Source of the DNA: Cucumis sativus
Lineage: Eukaryota; Streptophyta; Magnoliopsida; Cucurbitales; Cucurbitaceae
Direction: 5' to 3'
Assembly: GCF_000004075.3 (NCBI RefSeq)
Contig: NC_026658.2
Coordinates: 18,650,075-18,714,074 of the forward strand
Length of the DNA: 64,000 nucleotides
A model generated the notes under the pieces. The model was not told where the DNA came from. It saw only the letters and a program-made list of their open reading frames with translations, and searched no databases. The number at the start of each line of letters is the position of its first letter. The first letter of the stretch is position 1. Both the position numbers and the translations under genes were made by a program. Shown here in pieces: positions 13,653 through 23,517 of this stretch.

Positions 13653-13870
13653 CACTACTACAAAAGTAGCCCTTACTTAAAGTCTTTTACCTATCAAGTA
13701 TTTGTTTACTTGATGTTTTTAAATGCATCAAGTAATCTAGTACAAGAATAAGAGTCTTTTTCTTGAAAAATTTTAAGCGTCAAGATAAAATATGCTTGAC
13801 ACTATATGTCAAGAATATTTAATTCTTGACACGTTTTTTTTGCATGTTAAGTCTTTCCTTTTTCAAATGA
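13653..13870 (+). mobile_element. CACTA-type transposon left end (candidate)
   Basis: A CACTACTACAAAA terminus at 13654 is followed by closely spaced copies of a short motif (ATCAAGTA, CTTGACA, TGTCAAG) in both orientations to about 13850. CACTA elements have CACTA termini and subterminal repeats of 10-20 bp, so the pattern fits. No matching right terminus was found, so the element is truncated or extends unrecognised. Confidence 0.45.
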
Positions 13871-15368
13871 AAAATTTACAATTTAAAATACTCATATAAT
13901 TACTGCACCTGTTTTGAAACCATATTAATTATTGAACAATTGAATCAGCCCAAATTCTCCATCAAAGAACTAACTTGTTTTGAAGTCCATATAATTATTG
14001 CACATATTTTTAAGTCCATATTAGTTGGTCATTGTATACTGTTCAATATACATAAAGTTGGTCACTACGTACTTACAACATCCCAAACTTCTACTATATG
14101 AAGAAATTGTTCTACCTAGTTTTATGTCTAATCTGAACAAAATATATCAATCAATGACTGTACACACCTAGGCTTAGAGTCTGAGTTTCTCGATAAAAAA
14201 GTGGATCTGTTGGGTGAAGTACCACTTTTTGGACGTAGTAAAAGACCTCAACAATCTGCCAATGAAATAATACAATGTTGAGAACATGTGGTTGTGTTGC
14301 CTTAAGAGTGAACTAAGCAAAAATGAGACTACTCAACAATGAACTTAAGTGAACCAATAAACGAAATTTGATGTGTGAAACTAGAAAACAACCTAGAACA
14401 ATCTGAGTGATATTAAATGAAAATAAATTAAAAAGACAAACTCTTCATCCATAAATTTTGTTAAGGATCCCGTACATATTTAAAATATCAACCAAATCTC
14501 ACAAATTTTATACTTCTCCTATTACAAAAAGGAGAAGGGAAATTTTATTGTGGAAAAAATTGACTTTTCATATCTTCATTTTGTCCTAAAACTCGGTTTT
14601 TTTTTTACTCTATGTTTTATAGGGTTTGTTTTTTTTTTTCTTTTTTAAGTTATATTAATTTAGGGATGCTAAATAAAAATATATTTTGTTTTATACTTGA
14701 CATTAAAAAAATATTAATTAAAAGTGAATATTACTCTTGATATTTTTAATGTGCAAGTAAATATTAACCACAATTGATATTTATGAAATATAATGTAATA
14801 ATTAACATAAAAAAGTTTTAAAATGTCCGTGAAATCTCTACTTCTTTTAGTGAGTTTAGACATTTTTTTCTTTAAAATGTTAGTAAAATATGACCATTTT
14901 TTCTTTAAAATGTTAGTAAAATATGGCTTTGTACTTGGAAAATTTAGAACGAAATATCACGAAATTAGAAGTTTCATATTATTTAAGCCAAAATACGTAC
15001 AAATACATGCATGTGTAAAACTGAGTTTAAAAAATCAACCAATAGTAAAACTTTCCAAACTAAACTTTGACATTTAATTCATAAAGTTGTTAAAATCATT
15101 ACTATTTATTCTAAATGAAAACAAATTCGTGCATGGTGTGTAGTTTATAGAAATCTTTACTATTTTTACATATTAATGCATGGATGAGATTTAATGTAGC
15201 TTTTACAACCTTATTGAATAGGATCTGTTCTATAGGTTGTATATTGTGTCCTTGAGATTCAAGGGATTTAATGTAACTTTTAGTATTTAAACCATTGAAA
15301 ATCGTAGAATTTCTATCATCCTAACTCTTAACAAAACAGTAGTTCGGAAATTTGTATATCTTAAGAAT
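13871..15368. other. Non-coding interval, possibly transposon interior
   Basis: No supported gene. An imperfect 33-bp direct repeat (ttctttaaaatgttagtaaa, starting at 14868 and 14901) lies within it. The 15.1-15.36 kb part would hold the promoter and 5' UTR of the defensin-like gene. Confidence 0.5.
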
Positions 15369-15780
15369 ATGGCTTCTTCCCGTATCATCTACTTCGCTCT
15401 TATTTTTTCAGGTTCTTTTTCTTTAATTTCCTCCACAAATACTATATTATCATGCGTTGCAAAATCAAATAACCATTACAACACATATTAGATTGCTAAT
15501 TTGTCTACCTATATATTTATCTTTTTATTTCTTTTATATAGTTGCATTGATGTTTGTGCCTCAAGACGTCTCAGCTGCCCAAAGATGTCAAGACATTTTA
15601 TATAACACTGGGTGCGATCTCAATGACTGTGGAAAGAAATGTTGGGAGAAGCATCATACTGTTTCACATCAATGCATTCCAACTAATCCTTCTCAAACCA
15701 TCTATGCTTGTTATTGTTTCTTTGATTGCGGTGGTCAAAAGAATCGATCTGCATACTCGCATCTTCCTTATTTAATGTAA
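15369..15780 (+). CDS. Defensin-like cysteine-rich secreted peptide, two exons
   Basis: Exon 1 is 15369-15411 and exon 2 is 15542-15780. The 130-bp intron has GT/AG ends and splits the signal peptide, the usual intron position in plant defensin-like genes. The product is 93 residues: a hydrophobic signal peptide ending near VSA (about residue 26), then a mature part with eight cysteines spaced C-x8-C-x4-C-x3-C-x10-C-x11-C-x1-C-x3-C. The C-x3-C and C-x-C pair is the hallmark of the cysteine-stabilised alpha-beta fold. Such peptides act outside the cell, in defence or in reproductive signalling. The tail after the last cysteine (about 17 residues) is longer than in classic defensins. Which role applies here is unknown. 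Confidence 0.82.
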
Positions 15781-16006
15781 TGTACTTAATCACTTAAATT
15801 TCTAAATAACATCACACATCTTTTCTAATCTTTGACTGCGTTACAACAATTTGATGTCTTGAATACAAGATTCCATGAGCTAAATTCTTTGAAGTGGACT
15901 ATTTGGGCAATATCCAATATCCAAACAAATACCCATATTCTTAGTTATTTAAAATAGTAATCATAACCTCAACTAAACCTAAACATTGCTCTATACAAAA
16001 AGTTGA
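15781..16006. other. 3' flank of the defensin-like gene
   Basis: Probably 3' UTR and spacer. No further features seen. Confidence 0.4.
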
Positions 16007-16304
16007 TTATTATAAGAAAAATTGCAATTGATAACCATTTCAACAATAATAATTAAGGATATAGTAAAAAAAAATTTAAAAAATTGTAAATATAGCAAAA
16101 CTATCACTGATAGACTTGTATCGATAGACTCTGTATGGTCTATCAGTAATAGACTAATATTTGCAACATGGTTTATCGGTGATAGACTTATATGATTGAT
16201 AGAATTTAATAAATTTTGCTATATTTGCAAATTTTTTAAAATGTTGTTATATATTTAATTATTTTGAATTTAATTGTTAATTTTGCAATTATCCCTTATT
16301 ATAA
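16007..16304. mobile_element. Mutator-type MITE, 280 bp, with 9-bp target-site duplication
   Basis: The 9-bp sequence ttattataa flanks the element at 16007-16015 and 16296-16304. The element (16016-16295) has long imperfect terminal inverted repeats of about 80 bp. The left begins GAAAAATTGCAATTGATAAC; the complement of the right begins GGGATAATTGCAAAATTAAC. Both inner ends reach the ATATAGCAAAA motif. A 9-bp duplication with long inverted repeats is typical of Mutator-like elements. The core holds three copies of a near-palindrome of the form CTATCACTGATAG. There is no transposase. Confidence 0.8.
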
Positions 16305-17928
16305 TCCACTCCCACTCTACTCCACTCCTAGCCCCAAACATGTACTAAATGTCTAAAAAGTATTTATAGTAAATAATATTTTTAGGAATAATAACTAAGT
16401 ATATAGAAAAATTCGTGAAAGAATTTGTAATTTTTTTTCAAAGATTTATTTTATTGCTATTTACTATTTATTTTTAAAGTTTATTATGAATGAGGAGTAG
16501 GGATTTTGTTCTTATGGGACAAACTAATCAAGATTGGACTAATATATCAACATCATAGCTTAATTGATATAAGACCACATGTAAGTTTCAAGAATCCAAA
16601 CTTATTGAAAACAACAACTTAATTGCTTTCTTCTTCTTTTTTAAAAAAATTCTATAATCTTTTCTATATTGAGCAAAGAATCCTCAATAATATTCTTTTT
16701 ACCCATTTCAGTTTATTTGAATAAACAAATTCATTGATGAAATATCAAAGCATAAATATTATTGTTATTTATTTACTCCAATATAAATACAAATTCTCAT
16801 AACGTTCCTTAGTTTTGGATTATAAAACTTAATTATTATTCAATATAACTTGTACATATTTCATATATATTAGGACAAAGAGATGCATGCTTATAGAAAT
16901 ATGTTTTAAGAACATTTGTATTCCAAACATGACATCGTTTACATTTTTACTCTCAAATCTTAATTTTACCTTCGCATAGACTTTCATTCAAAATCATCAA
17001 CAAAAAAAAAAAAAAAAGAAGTCCATATTCATTGAATAATTATAATAGCAACGGTGCCTAAAGTATTACCAAATATAACATAATTTATAGTAAGGGTTTA
17101 TCCATTGTGGATTTTATTACTAGTAAAAGTCTATGAACAATAAAATCTATCACTGATAGTTTAAGGAGGTTAGAATGTCATATGAATTAGAGTGTTGAAA
17201 GGAGTGAGGAATCAATGACAAAATAAAAATAAAATAGTGAAGTGTAAAAATAATGGTAAAAGAGTTTGAGTTGAAAACCAACGATGGAAACGAAATAAGT
17301 TCAAAATTACAAATTCGTCAAAAAAAACTCAATCCAAGCATCTCAAGGTTTAGATAATAATACCATTAAAATACAAGCTCATTCCATCATGAACCCTAAA
17401 CAACCCTTATACTGGATGTAATTATCCACTTTAAAACATATGTTTAGAATTAGTGAGTGAATATAAAGTAGAAATTGAAGGTTAGGTTGAAATGACCATT
17501 AAGGCTTAAGAGGAGATTATAACACAACTATCATAAAACAAACATATAGTACTTATTGAAAAGAAAATAGAACTTGAATTACCTTATACATCAGGAGATA
17601 GTCAAAATATGTATATTATTTTATCACTTTGAACTCTCATGTATGCATAATGATATTTTTGAGTTGAAAACCAATGACAGGCTGGGACAAAAGAACAACT
17701 AGCACCATCCGTCTTAATCTGCTATTTTTGAGTTTCACAACTTCCCCCACAATAATTTATGCTTCAAAACCTACCTGATAGACTACAGTAATATTTTCAC
17801 AGGATGACAAGTTGAAAACCAAATTAAGGGTTAATTTTAAGATAAATGTTTAAACTAGCGTTTTTTCAGAAAAGCACATTTTTTCCCTATAAATACTTTT
17901 GGAAAGAAGCAAGAGAAAAAAAAACAAA
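16305..17928. other. AT-rich intergenic region
   Basis: No gene recognised. One isolated TCTATCACTGATAG motif occurs at about 17147-17159, matching the core of the MITE at 16.0 kb. Confidence 0.5.
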
Positions 17929-17929
17929 T

Positions 17930-18012
17930 TTAGCTTAGCTCAACTAGTCAACACATTTGACCAAGATAATGAAGGTTCAAATCATCCATGTATCTTCTGT
18001 TGTTGTTAAAAC
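17930..18012 (+). mobile_element. tRNA-derived SINE-like element
   Basis: Box-A-like TTAGCTCAACTAGT (17935-17948) and box-B-like AGGTTCAAATCATCC (17973-17987) are spaced as in a pol III promoter. They are followed by TTGTTGTTAAAA. It does not fold as a complete tRNA, so a SINE head is the better reading. Confidence 0.55.
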
Positions 18013-18703
18013 AATGAGTAGTTCTAATGGGTTAAAGGTTACACTAAACTCTGAACCCTATCCATCTATTGAGGGGTTCACTCAAACGCATTGAAAGTAC
18101 AAAGCTTATCTACAGTATAGCTGCAACTGAGGTCTAAATCCTAAAAAACAAGATATTCGAAAGCGTTTTGCTATCATGAGTGCCATACTTCCTACAAAGC
18201 ATCTAATGCAGATACTTCCTGTCCCTACATACTATTCTAAGAGTGCAGAGAATAGAATCCACTCACTAGACAATCTGCATTAAAAGCCAGAACTCTTACC
18301 TTTCATCTTTATTCAACCACAGTCAGTACAAATTGAGACAGACGTCAAGCTCAAACTCCTCCCTGGGGGGGATTCATCTCGACGTGCAATTTCATCTTAG
18401 TCTAAGTTTCTAAGACAATGCCTTTGTGCAAGGGTTTTTTTAGCAAGATTACCAATAAAAATCTAAATCAAGTATTCAAGCTTGTTGAACTGTACAGTCA
18501 TCTTTCAACTCACAATTTAGTCGTTCAAAACTAAGAAGAATTTGCACATTTCATTACTCACTGGATCCTTTCAGGTATATTAAGAAGCAAGTACATTTCC
18601 TTGAAAGTATAAAGAAATAAGACAGTAAATTGGAAGCGATAAGGAGAAATGGCACCTCTAGAACTGAAAACTGCAAGAATTGAATTCAAGGAGCTCAAGA
18701 TTA
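18013..18703. other. 3' flank of PSRP5
   Basis: No separate gene recognised. The part next to 18704 is probably the PSRP5 3' UTR. Confidence 0.4.
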
Positions 18704-20180
18704 TCAAACGTTCTTCAACTTCTTCATCTTTGATGGAGGCCATCGTCCCTTCTTCCTCAAATGGCGTTTCTGAACAAGCCGCTTCCTCCGCAGCCTAATC
18801 TTTTTTGCTAACTTCATTCTTGCCTTCTGTTCCAGCCTCTCCTGTAACTTTGATTCTAATGGAAGTTTATCAACTGGAACATCCTCCTTTTTAGCTTCTG
18901 CAGCGGGCTGCACGTCACTACTGTCAGTTTCTCCCGTAGCATCAGTCTCAGATGCAGCTTTGACAACTAACGACGCTGTATTTTCAACAAAAGAGTGGTT
19001 TCGTAGCCGGACTCCATTAAAGTGTTTTGGCTGAAACCCAATAGGCTTCATGAGCAACATAGAACCTGAAATGGAAACCACAATAAAGGAATAGAAATTA
19101 GACTGGGATTCATAAAGTGCAAGGAAATAATCATTCCAATGAAAGCCAAGAATATGTATTATTTTGGTCTCTAAGCTTATCGAATTGTGTCTAAGAGATC
19201 CCTTAATTTAAAAGAGTGTTTAATAGATTGTAAACCTGATACATGAGATCTCTATACAAATTCAGAGCCAAATAAAGACAGTTAAAAGTTTAATACTAAT
19301 ATTTTAAAGACCTACTAGATATTGTTTAAAACTTAGAAATCTACGGTAAACAATATTAAAAGTTTAGAGACGTATTAAACACTTAATAGACCATTAGTTA
19401 GTAAAAAAACTTCAAAAGTTTCGCCAAGAAGCTTGTAATACTTTCTTTTATCAATATAAACCAAGTTTAAATAGCTTGTTTAGTTGTAATGTAACCAAAG
19501 AATAAATAGACTGTAATCTATTTAAAAGGCTTTTGATTGAGTTCGTTTTTTAATATGTAATCTATCACAGCGTGGGGGGCTAGGGATCCTGATAATGTTA
19601 ATTTCTCCTATTTGATATTATATGAATCAAATTAATATTCATGAAATTCACTCAAAGCAATCTCTCTTCAAAGAAATTCAACCGTATTTCAAGACAAGGA
19701 AACTTGTAAAGTATATGTGAAATTGAGGACAATCAACAAGAAAGAGAGCAATCAGCCTATAAAACACAAGATACAGAACAAAAACACATTCAGGCAAGCG
19801 AGAGCGAGATCTAGTGCACATCAAAAGAGAAGCTTAAAAAATCGAGTCCAACTGTTTGACAAAATGCCTGACGGACAAATGAGTGGAAGCAAGAAAATTG
19901 TCTGAAGCACCACATAGTTTTCCGAGTTGGAGAAAAAAGGAATTACCCATTTGAATAAATCGTACAACAAACAATGAAGTAGAAAGAGAAATGTAGATAG
20001 GAATAAGAATTAGACAAAAAAGTTCATTCGATCCCGTCGAGCAGAGGAAGGGAAAGGAAAGTTGAGGAAGAGAGACATACTAGGGATGGCAGAAGTCGGA
20101 GGAAAACATGACGGCGACGGGGACGTAGAGAAATGGAAAGAGGTGGAGAGGGGATTGGAGCTGAGGAGAAAGGAAGCCAT
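18704..20180 (-). CDS. PSRP5: Plastid-specific 50S ribosomal protein 5 (PSRP5/cL37), two exons
   Basis: Nuclear-encoded plant-specific protein of the chloroplast ribosome large subunit. Exon 1 is 20180-20081 and exon 2 is 19065-18704, joined A|GT at a serine codon across a roughly 1-kb GT/AG intron. The product is 153 residues. The first ~70 are rich in Ser, Thr and Pro with few acidic residues, as in a chloroplast transit peptide. An acidic stretch follows, then the family signature VDKLPLESKL and a strongly basic tail (KLAKKIRLRRKRLV and GRWPPSKMKKL). Length, order and the C-terminal motif match Arabidopsis PSRP5. The start ATG gives MASFLLSS, a normal transit-peptide opening. Confidence 0.93.
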
Positions 20181-21699
20181 GGTGTGAACTGGGAGCCCCT
20201 CGCTTACCTTCGGATAAGCTTTTGTATAACATTTTGAATATACATTCAGAATTTAATTTTACTTTATTTCTTGTCCAAAAACACATTTTTATCCCTAAAT
20301 TTAGTGAATAAGGTAAAAATATTTAGGAGTAAATTTCAAATTGACTGCCCACTCAAATTTCAATTTTTTGTCTAATCAATCATTCAATTTAATGAACCAA
20401 TAAATCTCTAAATTTATACTTTCTTTTCATTGGGATAATAATAATATATGAAGATTAAACACTCAAGTTTAAAAGTCTGTATAAATTGTTTATGTTTAGA
20501 GACGTTATAGCCTTGTATGAAGCATGTAGTGGAGTGGTCTAATAGCCACCCCTTATATGCGACAAGGTTTAATTTTAGTCTAATTATGATTAGAATTTCA
20601 AATAAGTCATTTTACTATTTTTCAATCTAGGTGGATTTTTATTTGTTTCAAGAATCGTTCAATTCGTCGATCAACTTTCTTATTTTTGATGACTGTCGTT
20701 GTCCAATCTCTAACTAACTCTTATGGTGACTCAACCTGAGGTACTTTCGACCACAACTAGCCTCCAATCACCCTTGTTTACTAACTGTTCTAATATATAT
20801 ACAAGAAGAGTTGAAATGGTAAATTAGGCAACATTTTAGTGTAAAATAATAGTCCATTAGATTGCAACTAATTGTGTAAGTAAATTAGGCAAACTTTCTA
20901 ATTTTTTATTCTTAGAAAAAGAATATAATTTTCCAATAATTGAATTTAAGATTAAAAATGCTAGTTTATTTCAATTTGAACATAGTAGAATTAAAAAAGA
21001 AAACTCCTATATTTTTTAAATTAATCAAGGTGACAAAAGTTAATGAAATTTTATTTCAAAATCTAATAAAAAATTAAAATATAGTATTTACAACTTTTAA
21101 AAAAAAAATGTAAATATCATTGCAATTTTTATCTCTAATAACAAAACAAACAAAATATTATTTTGTCCATAAATTCAAGATTTGTGCGGGTTAGTTTTGA
21201 ATTCAAGGTTGAACTCTCTCTTCATATTCTCACAACAATATTGGTACATGATCGTTTCATTTAGATTCAGTACATATATGAAATCATTACTAAGTTAAAT
21301 TATTTGTAAATATTTTTACGATTTGTTCTATTTTAAAAAAACTCGAAAATGTATTATTTGAAAAAATTTAAAGACATTCTTCAAATTAATTTATTCCAAA
21401 TGTACTATTTTGAAACACAATTCAAAAAATAACAAGTAAAAGAAAGTATCTTATTTTTTAAAAAAGAAAATAGAAAAGGAAAGTAGATGGATATGCTTTA
21501 TTTTTTTATTATTAGAAATAGATATCGTTACATTTTTACCTTTTCCATTATTAGAAGTTGAATTTCAAAAAAGGAAAATAACAAAAATCAAATATAATTT
21601 TACCTTTTCCTTTAAGGATATGAATTTATGTTTGAATACTTTTAGTTATATGCATTATGTAAACCTCATCACACACTCCATATCTTCTTCTTTCTACTC
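20181..21699. other. Divergent intergenic region between PSRP5 and the RING gene
   Basis: Holds the PSRP5 promoter (near 20181-20300) and, at its right end, the promoter of the RING-H2 gene. Otherwise AT-rich. A weak tRNA-like patch at 20520-20580 is not convincing. No gene seen. Confidence 0.5.
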
Positions 21700-22170
21700 T
21701 TTAATAAAATCTCTTCTCCACTAGAGCTTTAGGAAACATCTCTCACCTCAAATGTAACTTTTCTTTCTCTAAAACCTTTAACTTTTCTTATTTTTGCACA
21801 AATTAATTGTTGTTCTTATTATATAGTTTTTATTAAAGTATGTCTAACATGTTTTTCTTTCATTCATTATGTTTAGTTTAGTTCCAATGTAATTAACTAG
21901 TGGTTAATTAATTCTTCCATAATACCATTTGTTTATTTGAATTGTGCTTTACGTGAATTTTGTTTTCTAATTCTTACCTGCTGCCATTCTTAAATAATCA
22001 AATAAATCTTAACAGAGTTTGTTCTTTCAAAATCTTAACAGAAAGTAGTTTAGTTCTATTTTACTTGAAGTTGTTAATTTTGTATATTATATTTTCCTAT
22101 TAAAGTGTATTGTTGATGCAGTCATCGTTTCAATTCAAATTTCTAGTTGAAGCTTTGTTTGACACCTTCA
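21700..22170 (+). promoter_or_regulatory. 5' UTR of the RING-H2 gene with a candidate UTR intron
   Basis: A CT-rich leader (about 21680-21753) is followed by a possible donor AAT|GTAACT at 21754. A possible acceptor GATGCAG lies at 22115-22121, 50 bases before the start codon. This would give a 368-bp 5' UTR intron. Not verifiable without transcripts. Confidence 0.35.
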
Positions 22171-22902
22171 ATGGAATATCAAATCTCTCGATACTCAACT
22201 ACGGCAGTGGAAGTAGATATAGATGTTCCGAAGTGGACAAAAATCCCGAAGCATCCATCACCAATCGAACTAATTGGCTTGCTCTTCACCCTACGTCGTC
22301 GTTGCAACCGCTTTCAGGTGCTGGAGAACGGTGAACGACAATTAGTAGAGGAACAAGAGATATCAAAAGTTCCTCTATGCGACCACCAATTCCCTGTTGA
22401 AATATTTAATGGAGACAGCAGTTCTCTATTCCAATACCTCTGTTGTAGCTTCGAAAACTACGAATCTAAAATTGATGCAGAGGTGGTAGCAAGTGTCCTA
22501 ATCGAGCAGTGGATTGAAATAAGGAACCAAGTGAATTCGAGAAGCCGAGATAAAGTATTTTCAATGACGGTGAATTTGACAATCACAGATGTTGTGCTTC
22601 AATATGTTGTTGGCGAAGACGGCAGCACATTTGGTGGAGAAGATCATAGAGTGGTTCCAGCATGCGACAAAGCTCTTAAGAAGATGTTGAAGAGATTGGA
22701 AATGAGAGAGGAAGATGAAAGAGTTTGTGTGATATGTTTGGATGAAGTTGGGAAAAAGAAGAATGGAAGGATTGGTTTGGAAATGCCTTGTTTACATGTG
22801 TTTCATGGGAAATGCATTGAAAATTGGTTCAAAAATAGCCATTGTTGTCCAATTTGTAGATTTGAAATGCCAATCAGTTCAGACTTAGATGAAGATTCTT
22901 GA
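22171..22902 (+). CDS. Intronless RING-H2 finger protein, 243 residues
   Basis: Likely E3 ubiquitin ligase. The C-terminal RING-H2 has ligands C186, C189, C207, H209, H212, C215, C226 and C229, with spacing C-x2-C-x17-C-x-H-x2-H-x2-C-x10-C-x2-C. Residues 1-180 show no signal peptide, membrane segment or domain I recognise. They include a lysine/arginine-rich helix-like stretch just before the RING (about 168-184). I chose ATG 22171 because nothing upstream in this frame offers another ATG before a stop. An acidic tail, SSDLDEDS, ends the protein. Intronless RING-H2 proteins of this size are numerous in plants and often lineage-expanded. The substrate is unknown. Confidence 0.85.
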   Translation: MEYQISRYSTTAVEVDIDVPKWTKIPKHPSPIELIGLLFTLRRRCNRFQVLENGERQLVEEQEISKVPLCDHQFPVEIFNGDSSSLFQYLCCSFENYESKIDAEVVASVLIEQWIEIRNQVNSRSRDKVFSMTVNLTITDVVLQYVVGEDGSTFGGEDHRVVPACDKALKKMLKRLEMREEDERVCVICLDEVGKKKNGRIGLEMPCLHVFHGKCIENWFKNSHCCPICRFEMPISSDLDEDS

Positions 22903-23517
22903 GAATTTTAGTGAAAGAACAGATATAATCTTGTTTTTCTGAAATTCTTTTGTTATTTTTTCCCCTCATTTATTAAATTAGGATTTTTGTTTCCTTCCCT
23001 TCACCCACTCCAATTTATATATATCTGTGTTGAACATTAATTATATATTTAAAAAAAAAACTTAATTTCTCACTCTACTGCTAATCGACTAATTGTAACA
23101 CTATATTCTAAAAAAGCAGAATTAATCCTTAAAGTAATTACATAAAAGTTAATTTCTTTTTAAGGAAAACAATACAAGGAATGGTACTTCTCTCCTAAAA
23201 TTTTCATTTTGAATAATCTTCAAAGCCATTCTCAACCAATAAACTGATCCTCAATGCATGGTAGTGTTTGTCTTTCCCATTCAAAGAATGAGAAGTTGTG
23301 TTAGTGTACATCATCCAAATGAACTCCATAAACATTCGCCTTGAACTCAAAAGTTCTTCAAGACCGAGAACTTCGGTATCTCGAATCAAAGAAAGCTAAT
23401 CAAAGTCCAATGAGATAAAATTTGACCATTACCTAATAGTAATGTGCATCTAACAATATTCTCAATCATTGAAAAGCACAAGGCTCCATTTTCCAACCAA
23501 TCTCTTCTAAAAGATCT
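22903..23517. other. Convergent 3' regions
   Basis: The RING gene (plus) and EMC8 (minus) are convergent here. The interval should hold both 3' UTRs. No extra gene is supported. Confidence 0.5.

Noticed and set aside
16101..16113. CTATCACTGATAG resembles the bacterial tet operator
   Set aside because: It lies in a plant MITE core and recurs across the window in decayed forms. No regulator or vector sequence is nearby, so the likeness is coincidence.
20520..20580. tRNA/SINE-like patch (gtggtctaatagcc ... caaggtttaatttt)
   Set aside because: Both promoter boxes deviate strongly and no tail follows.
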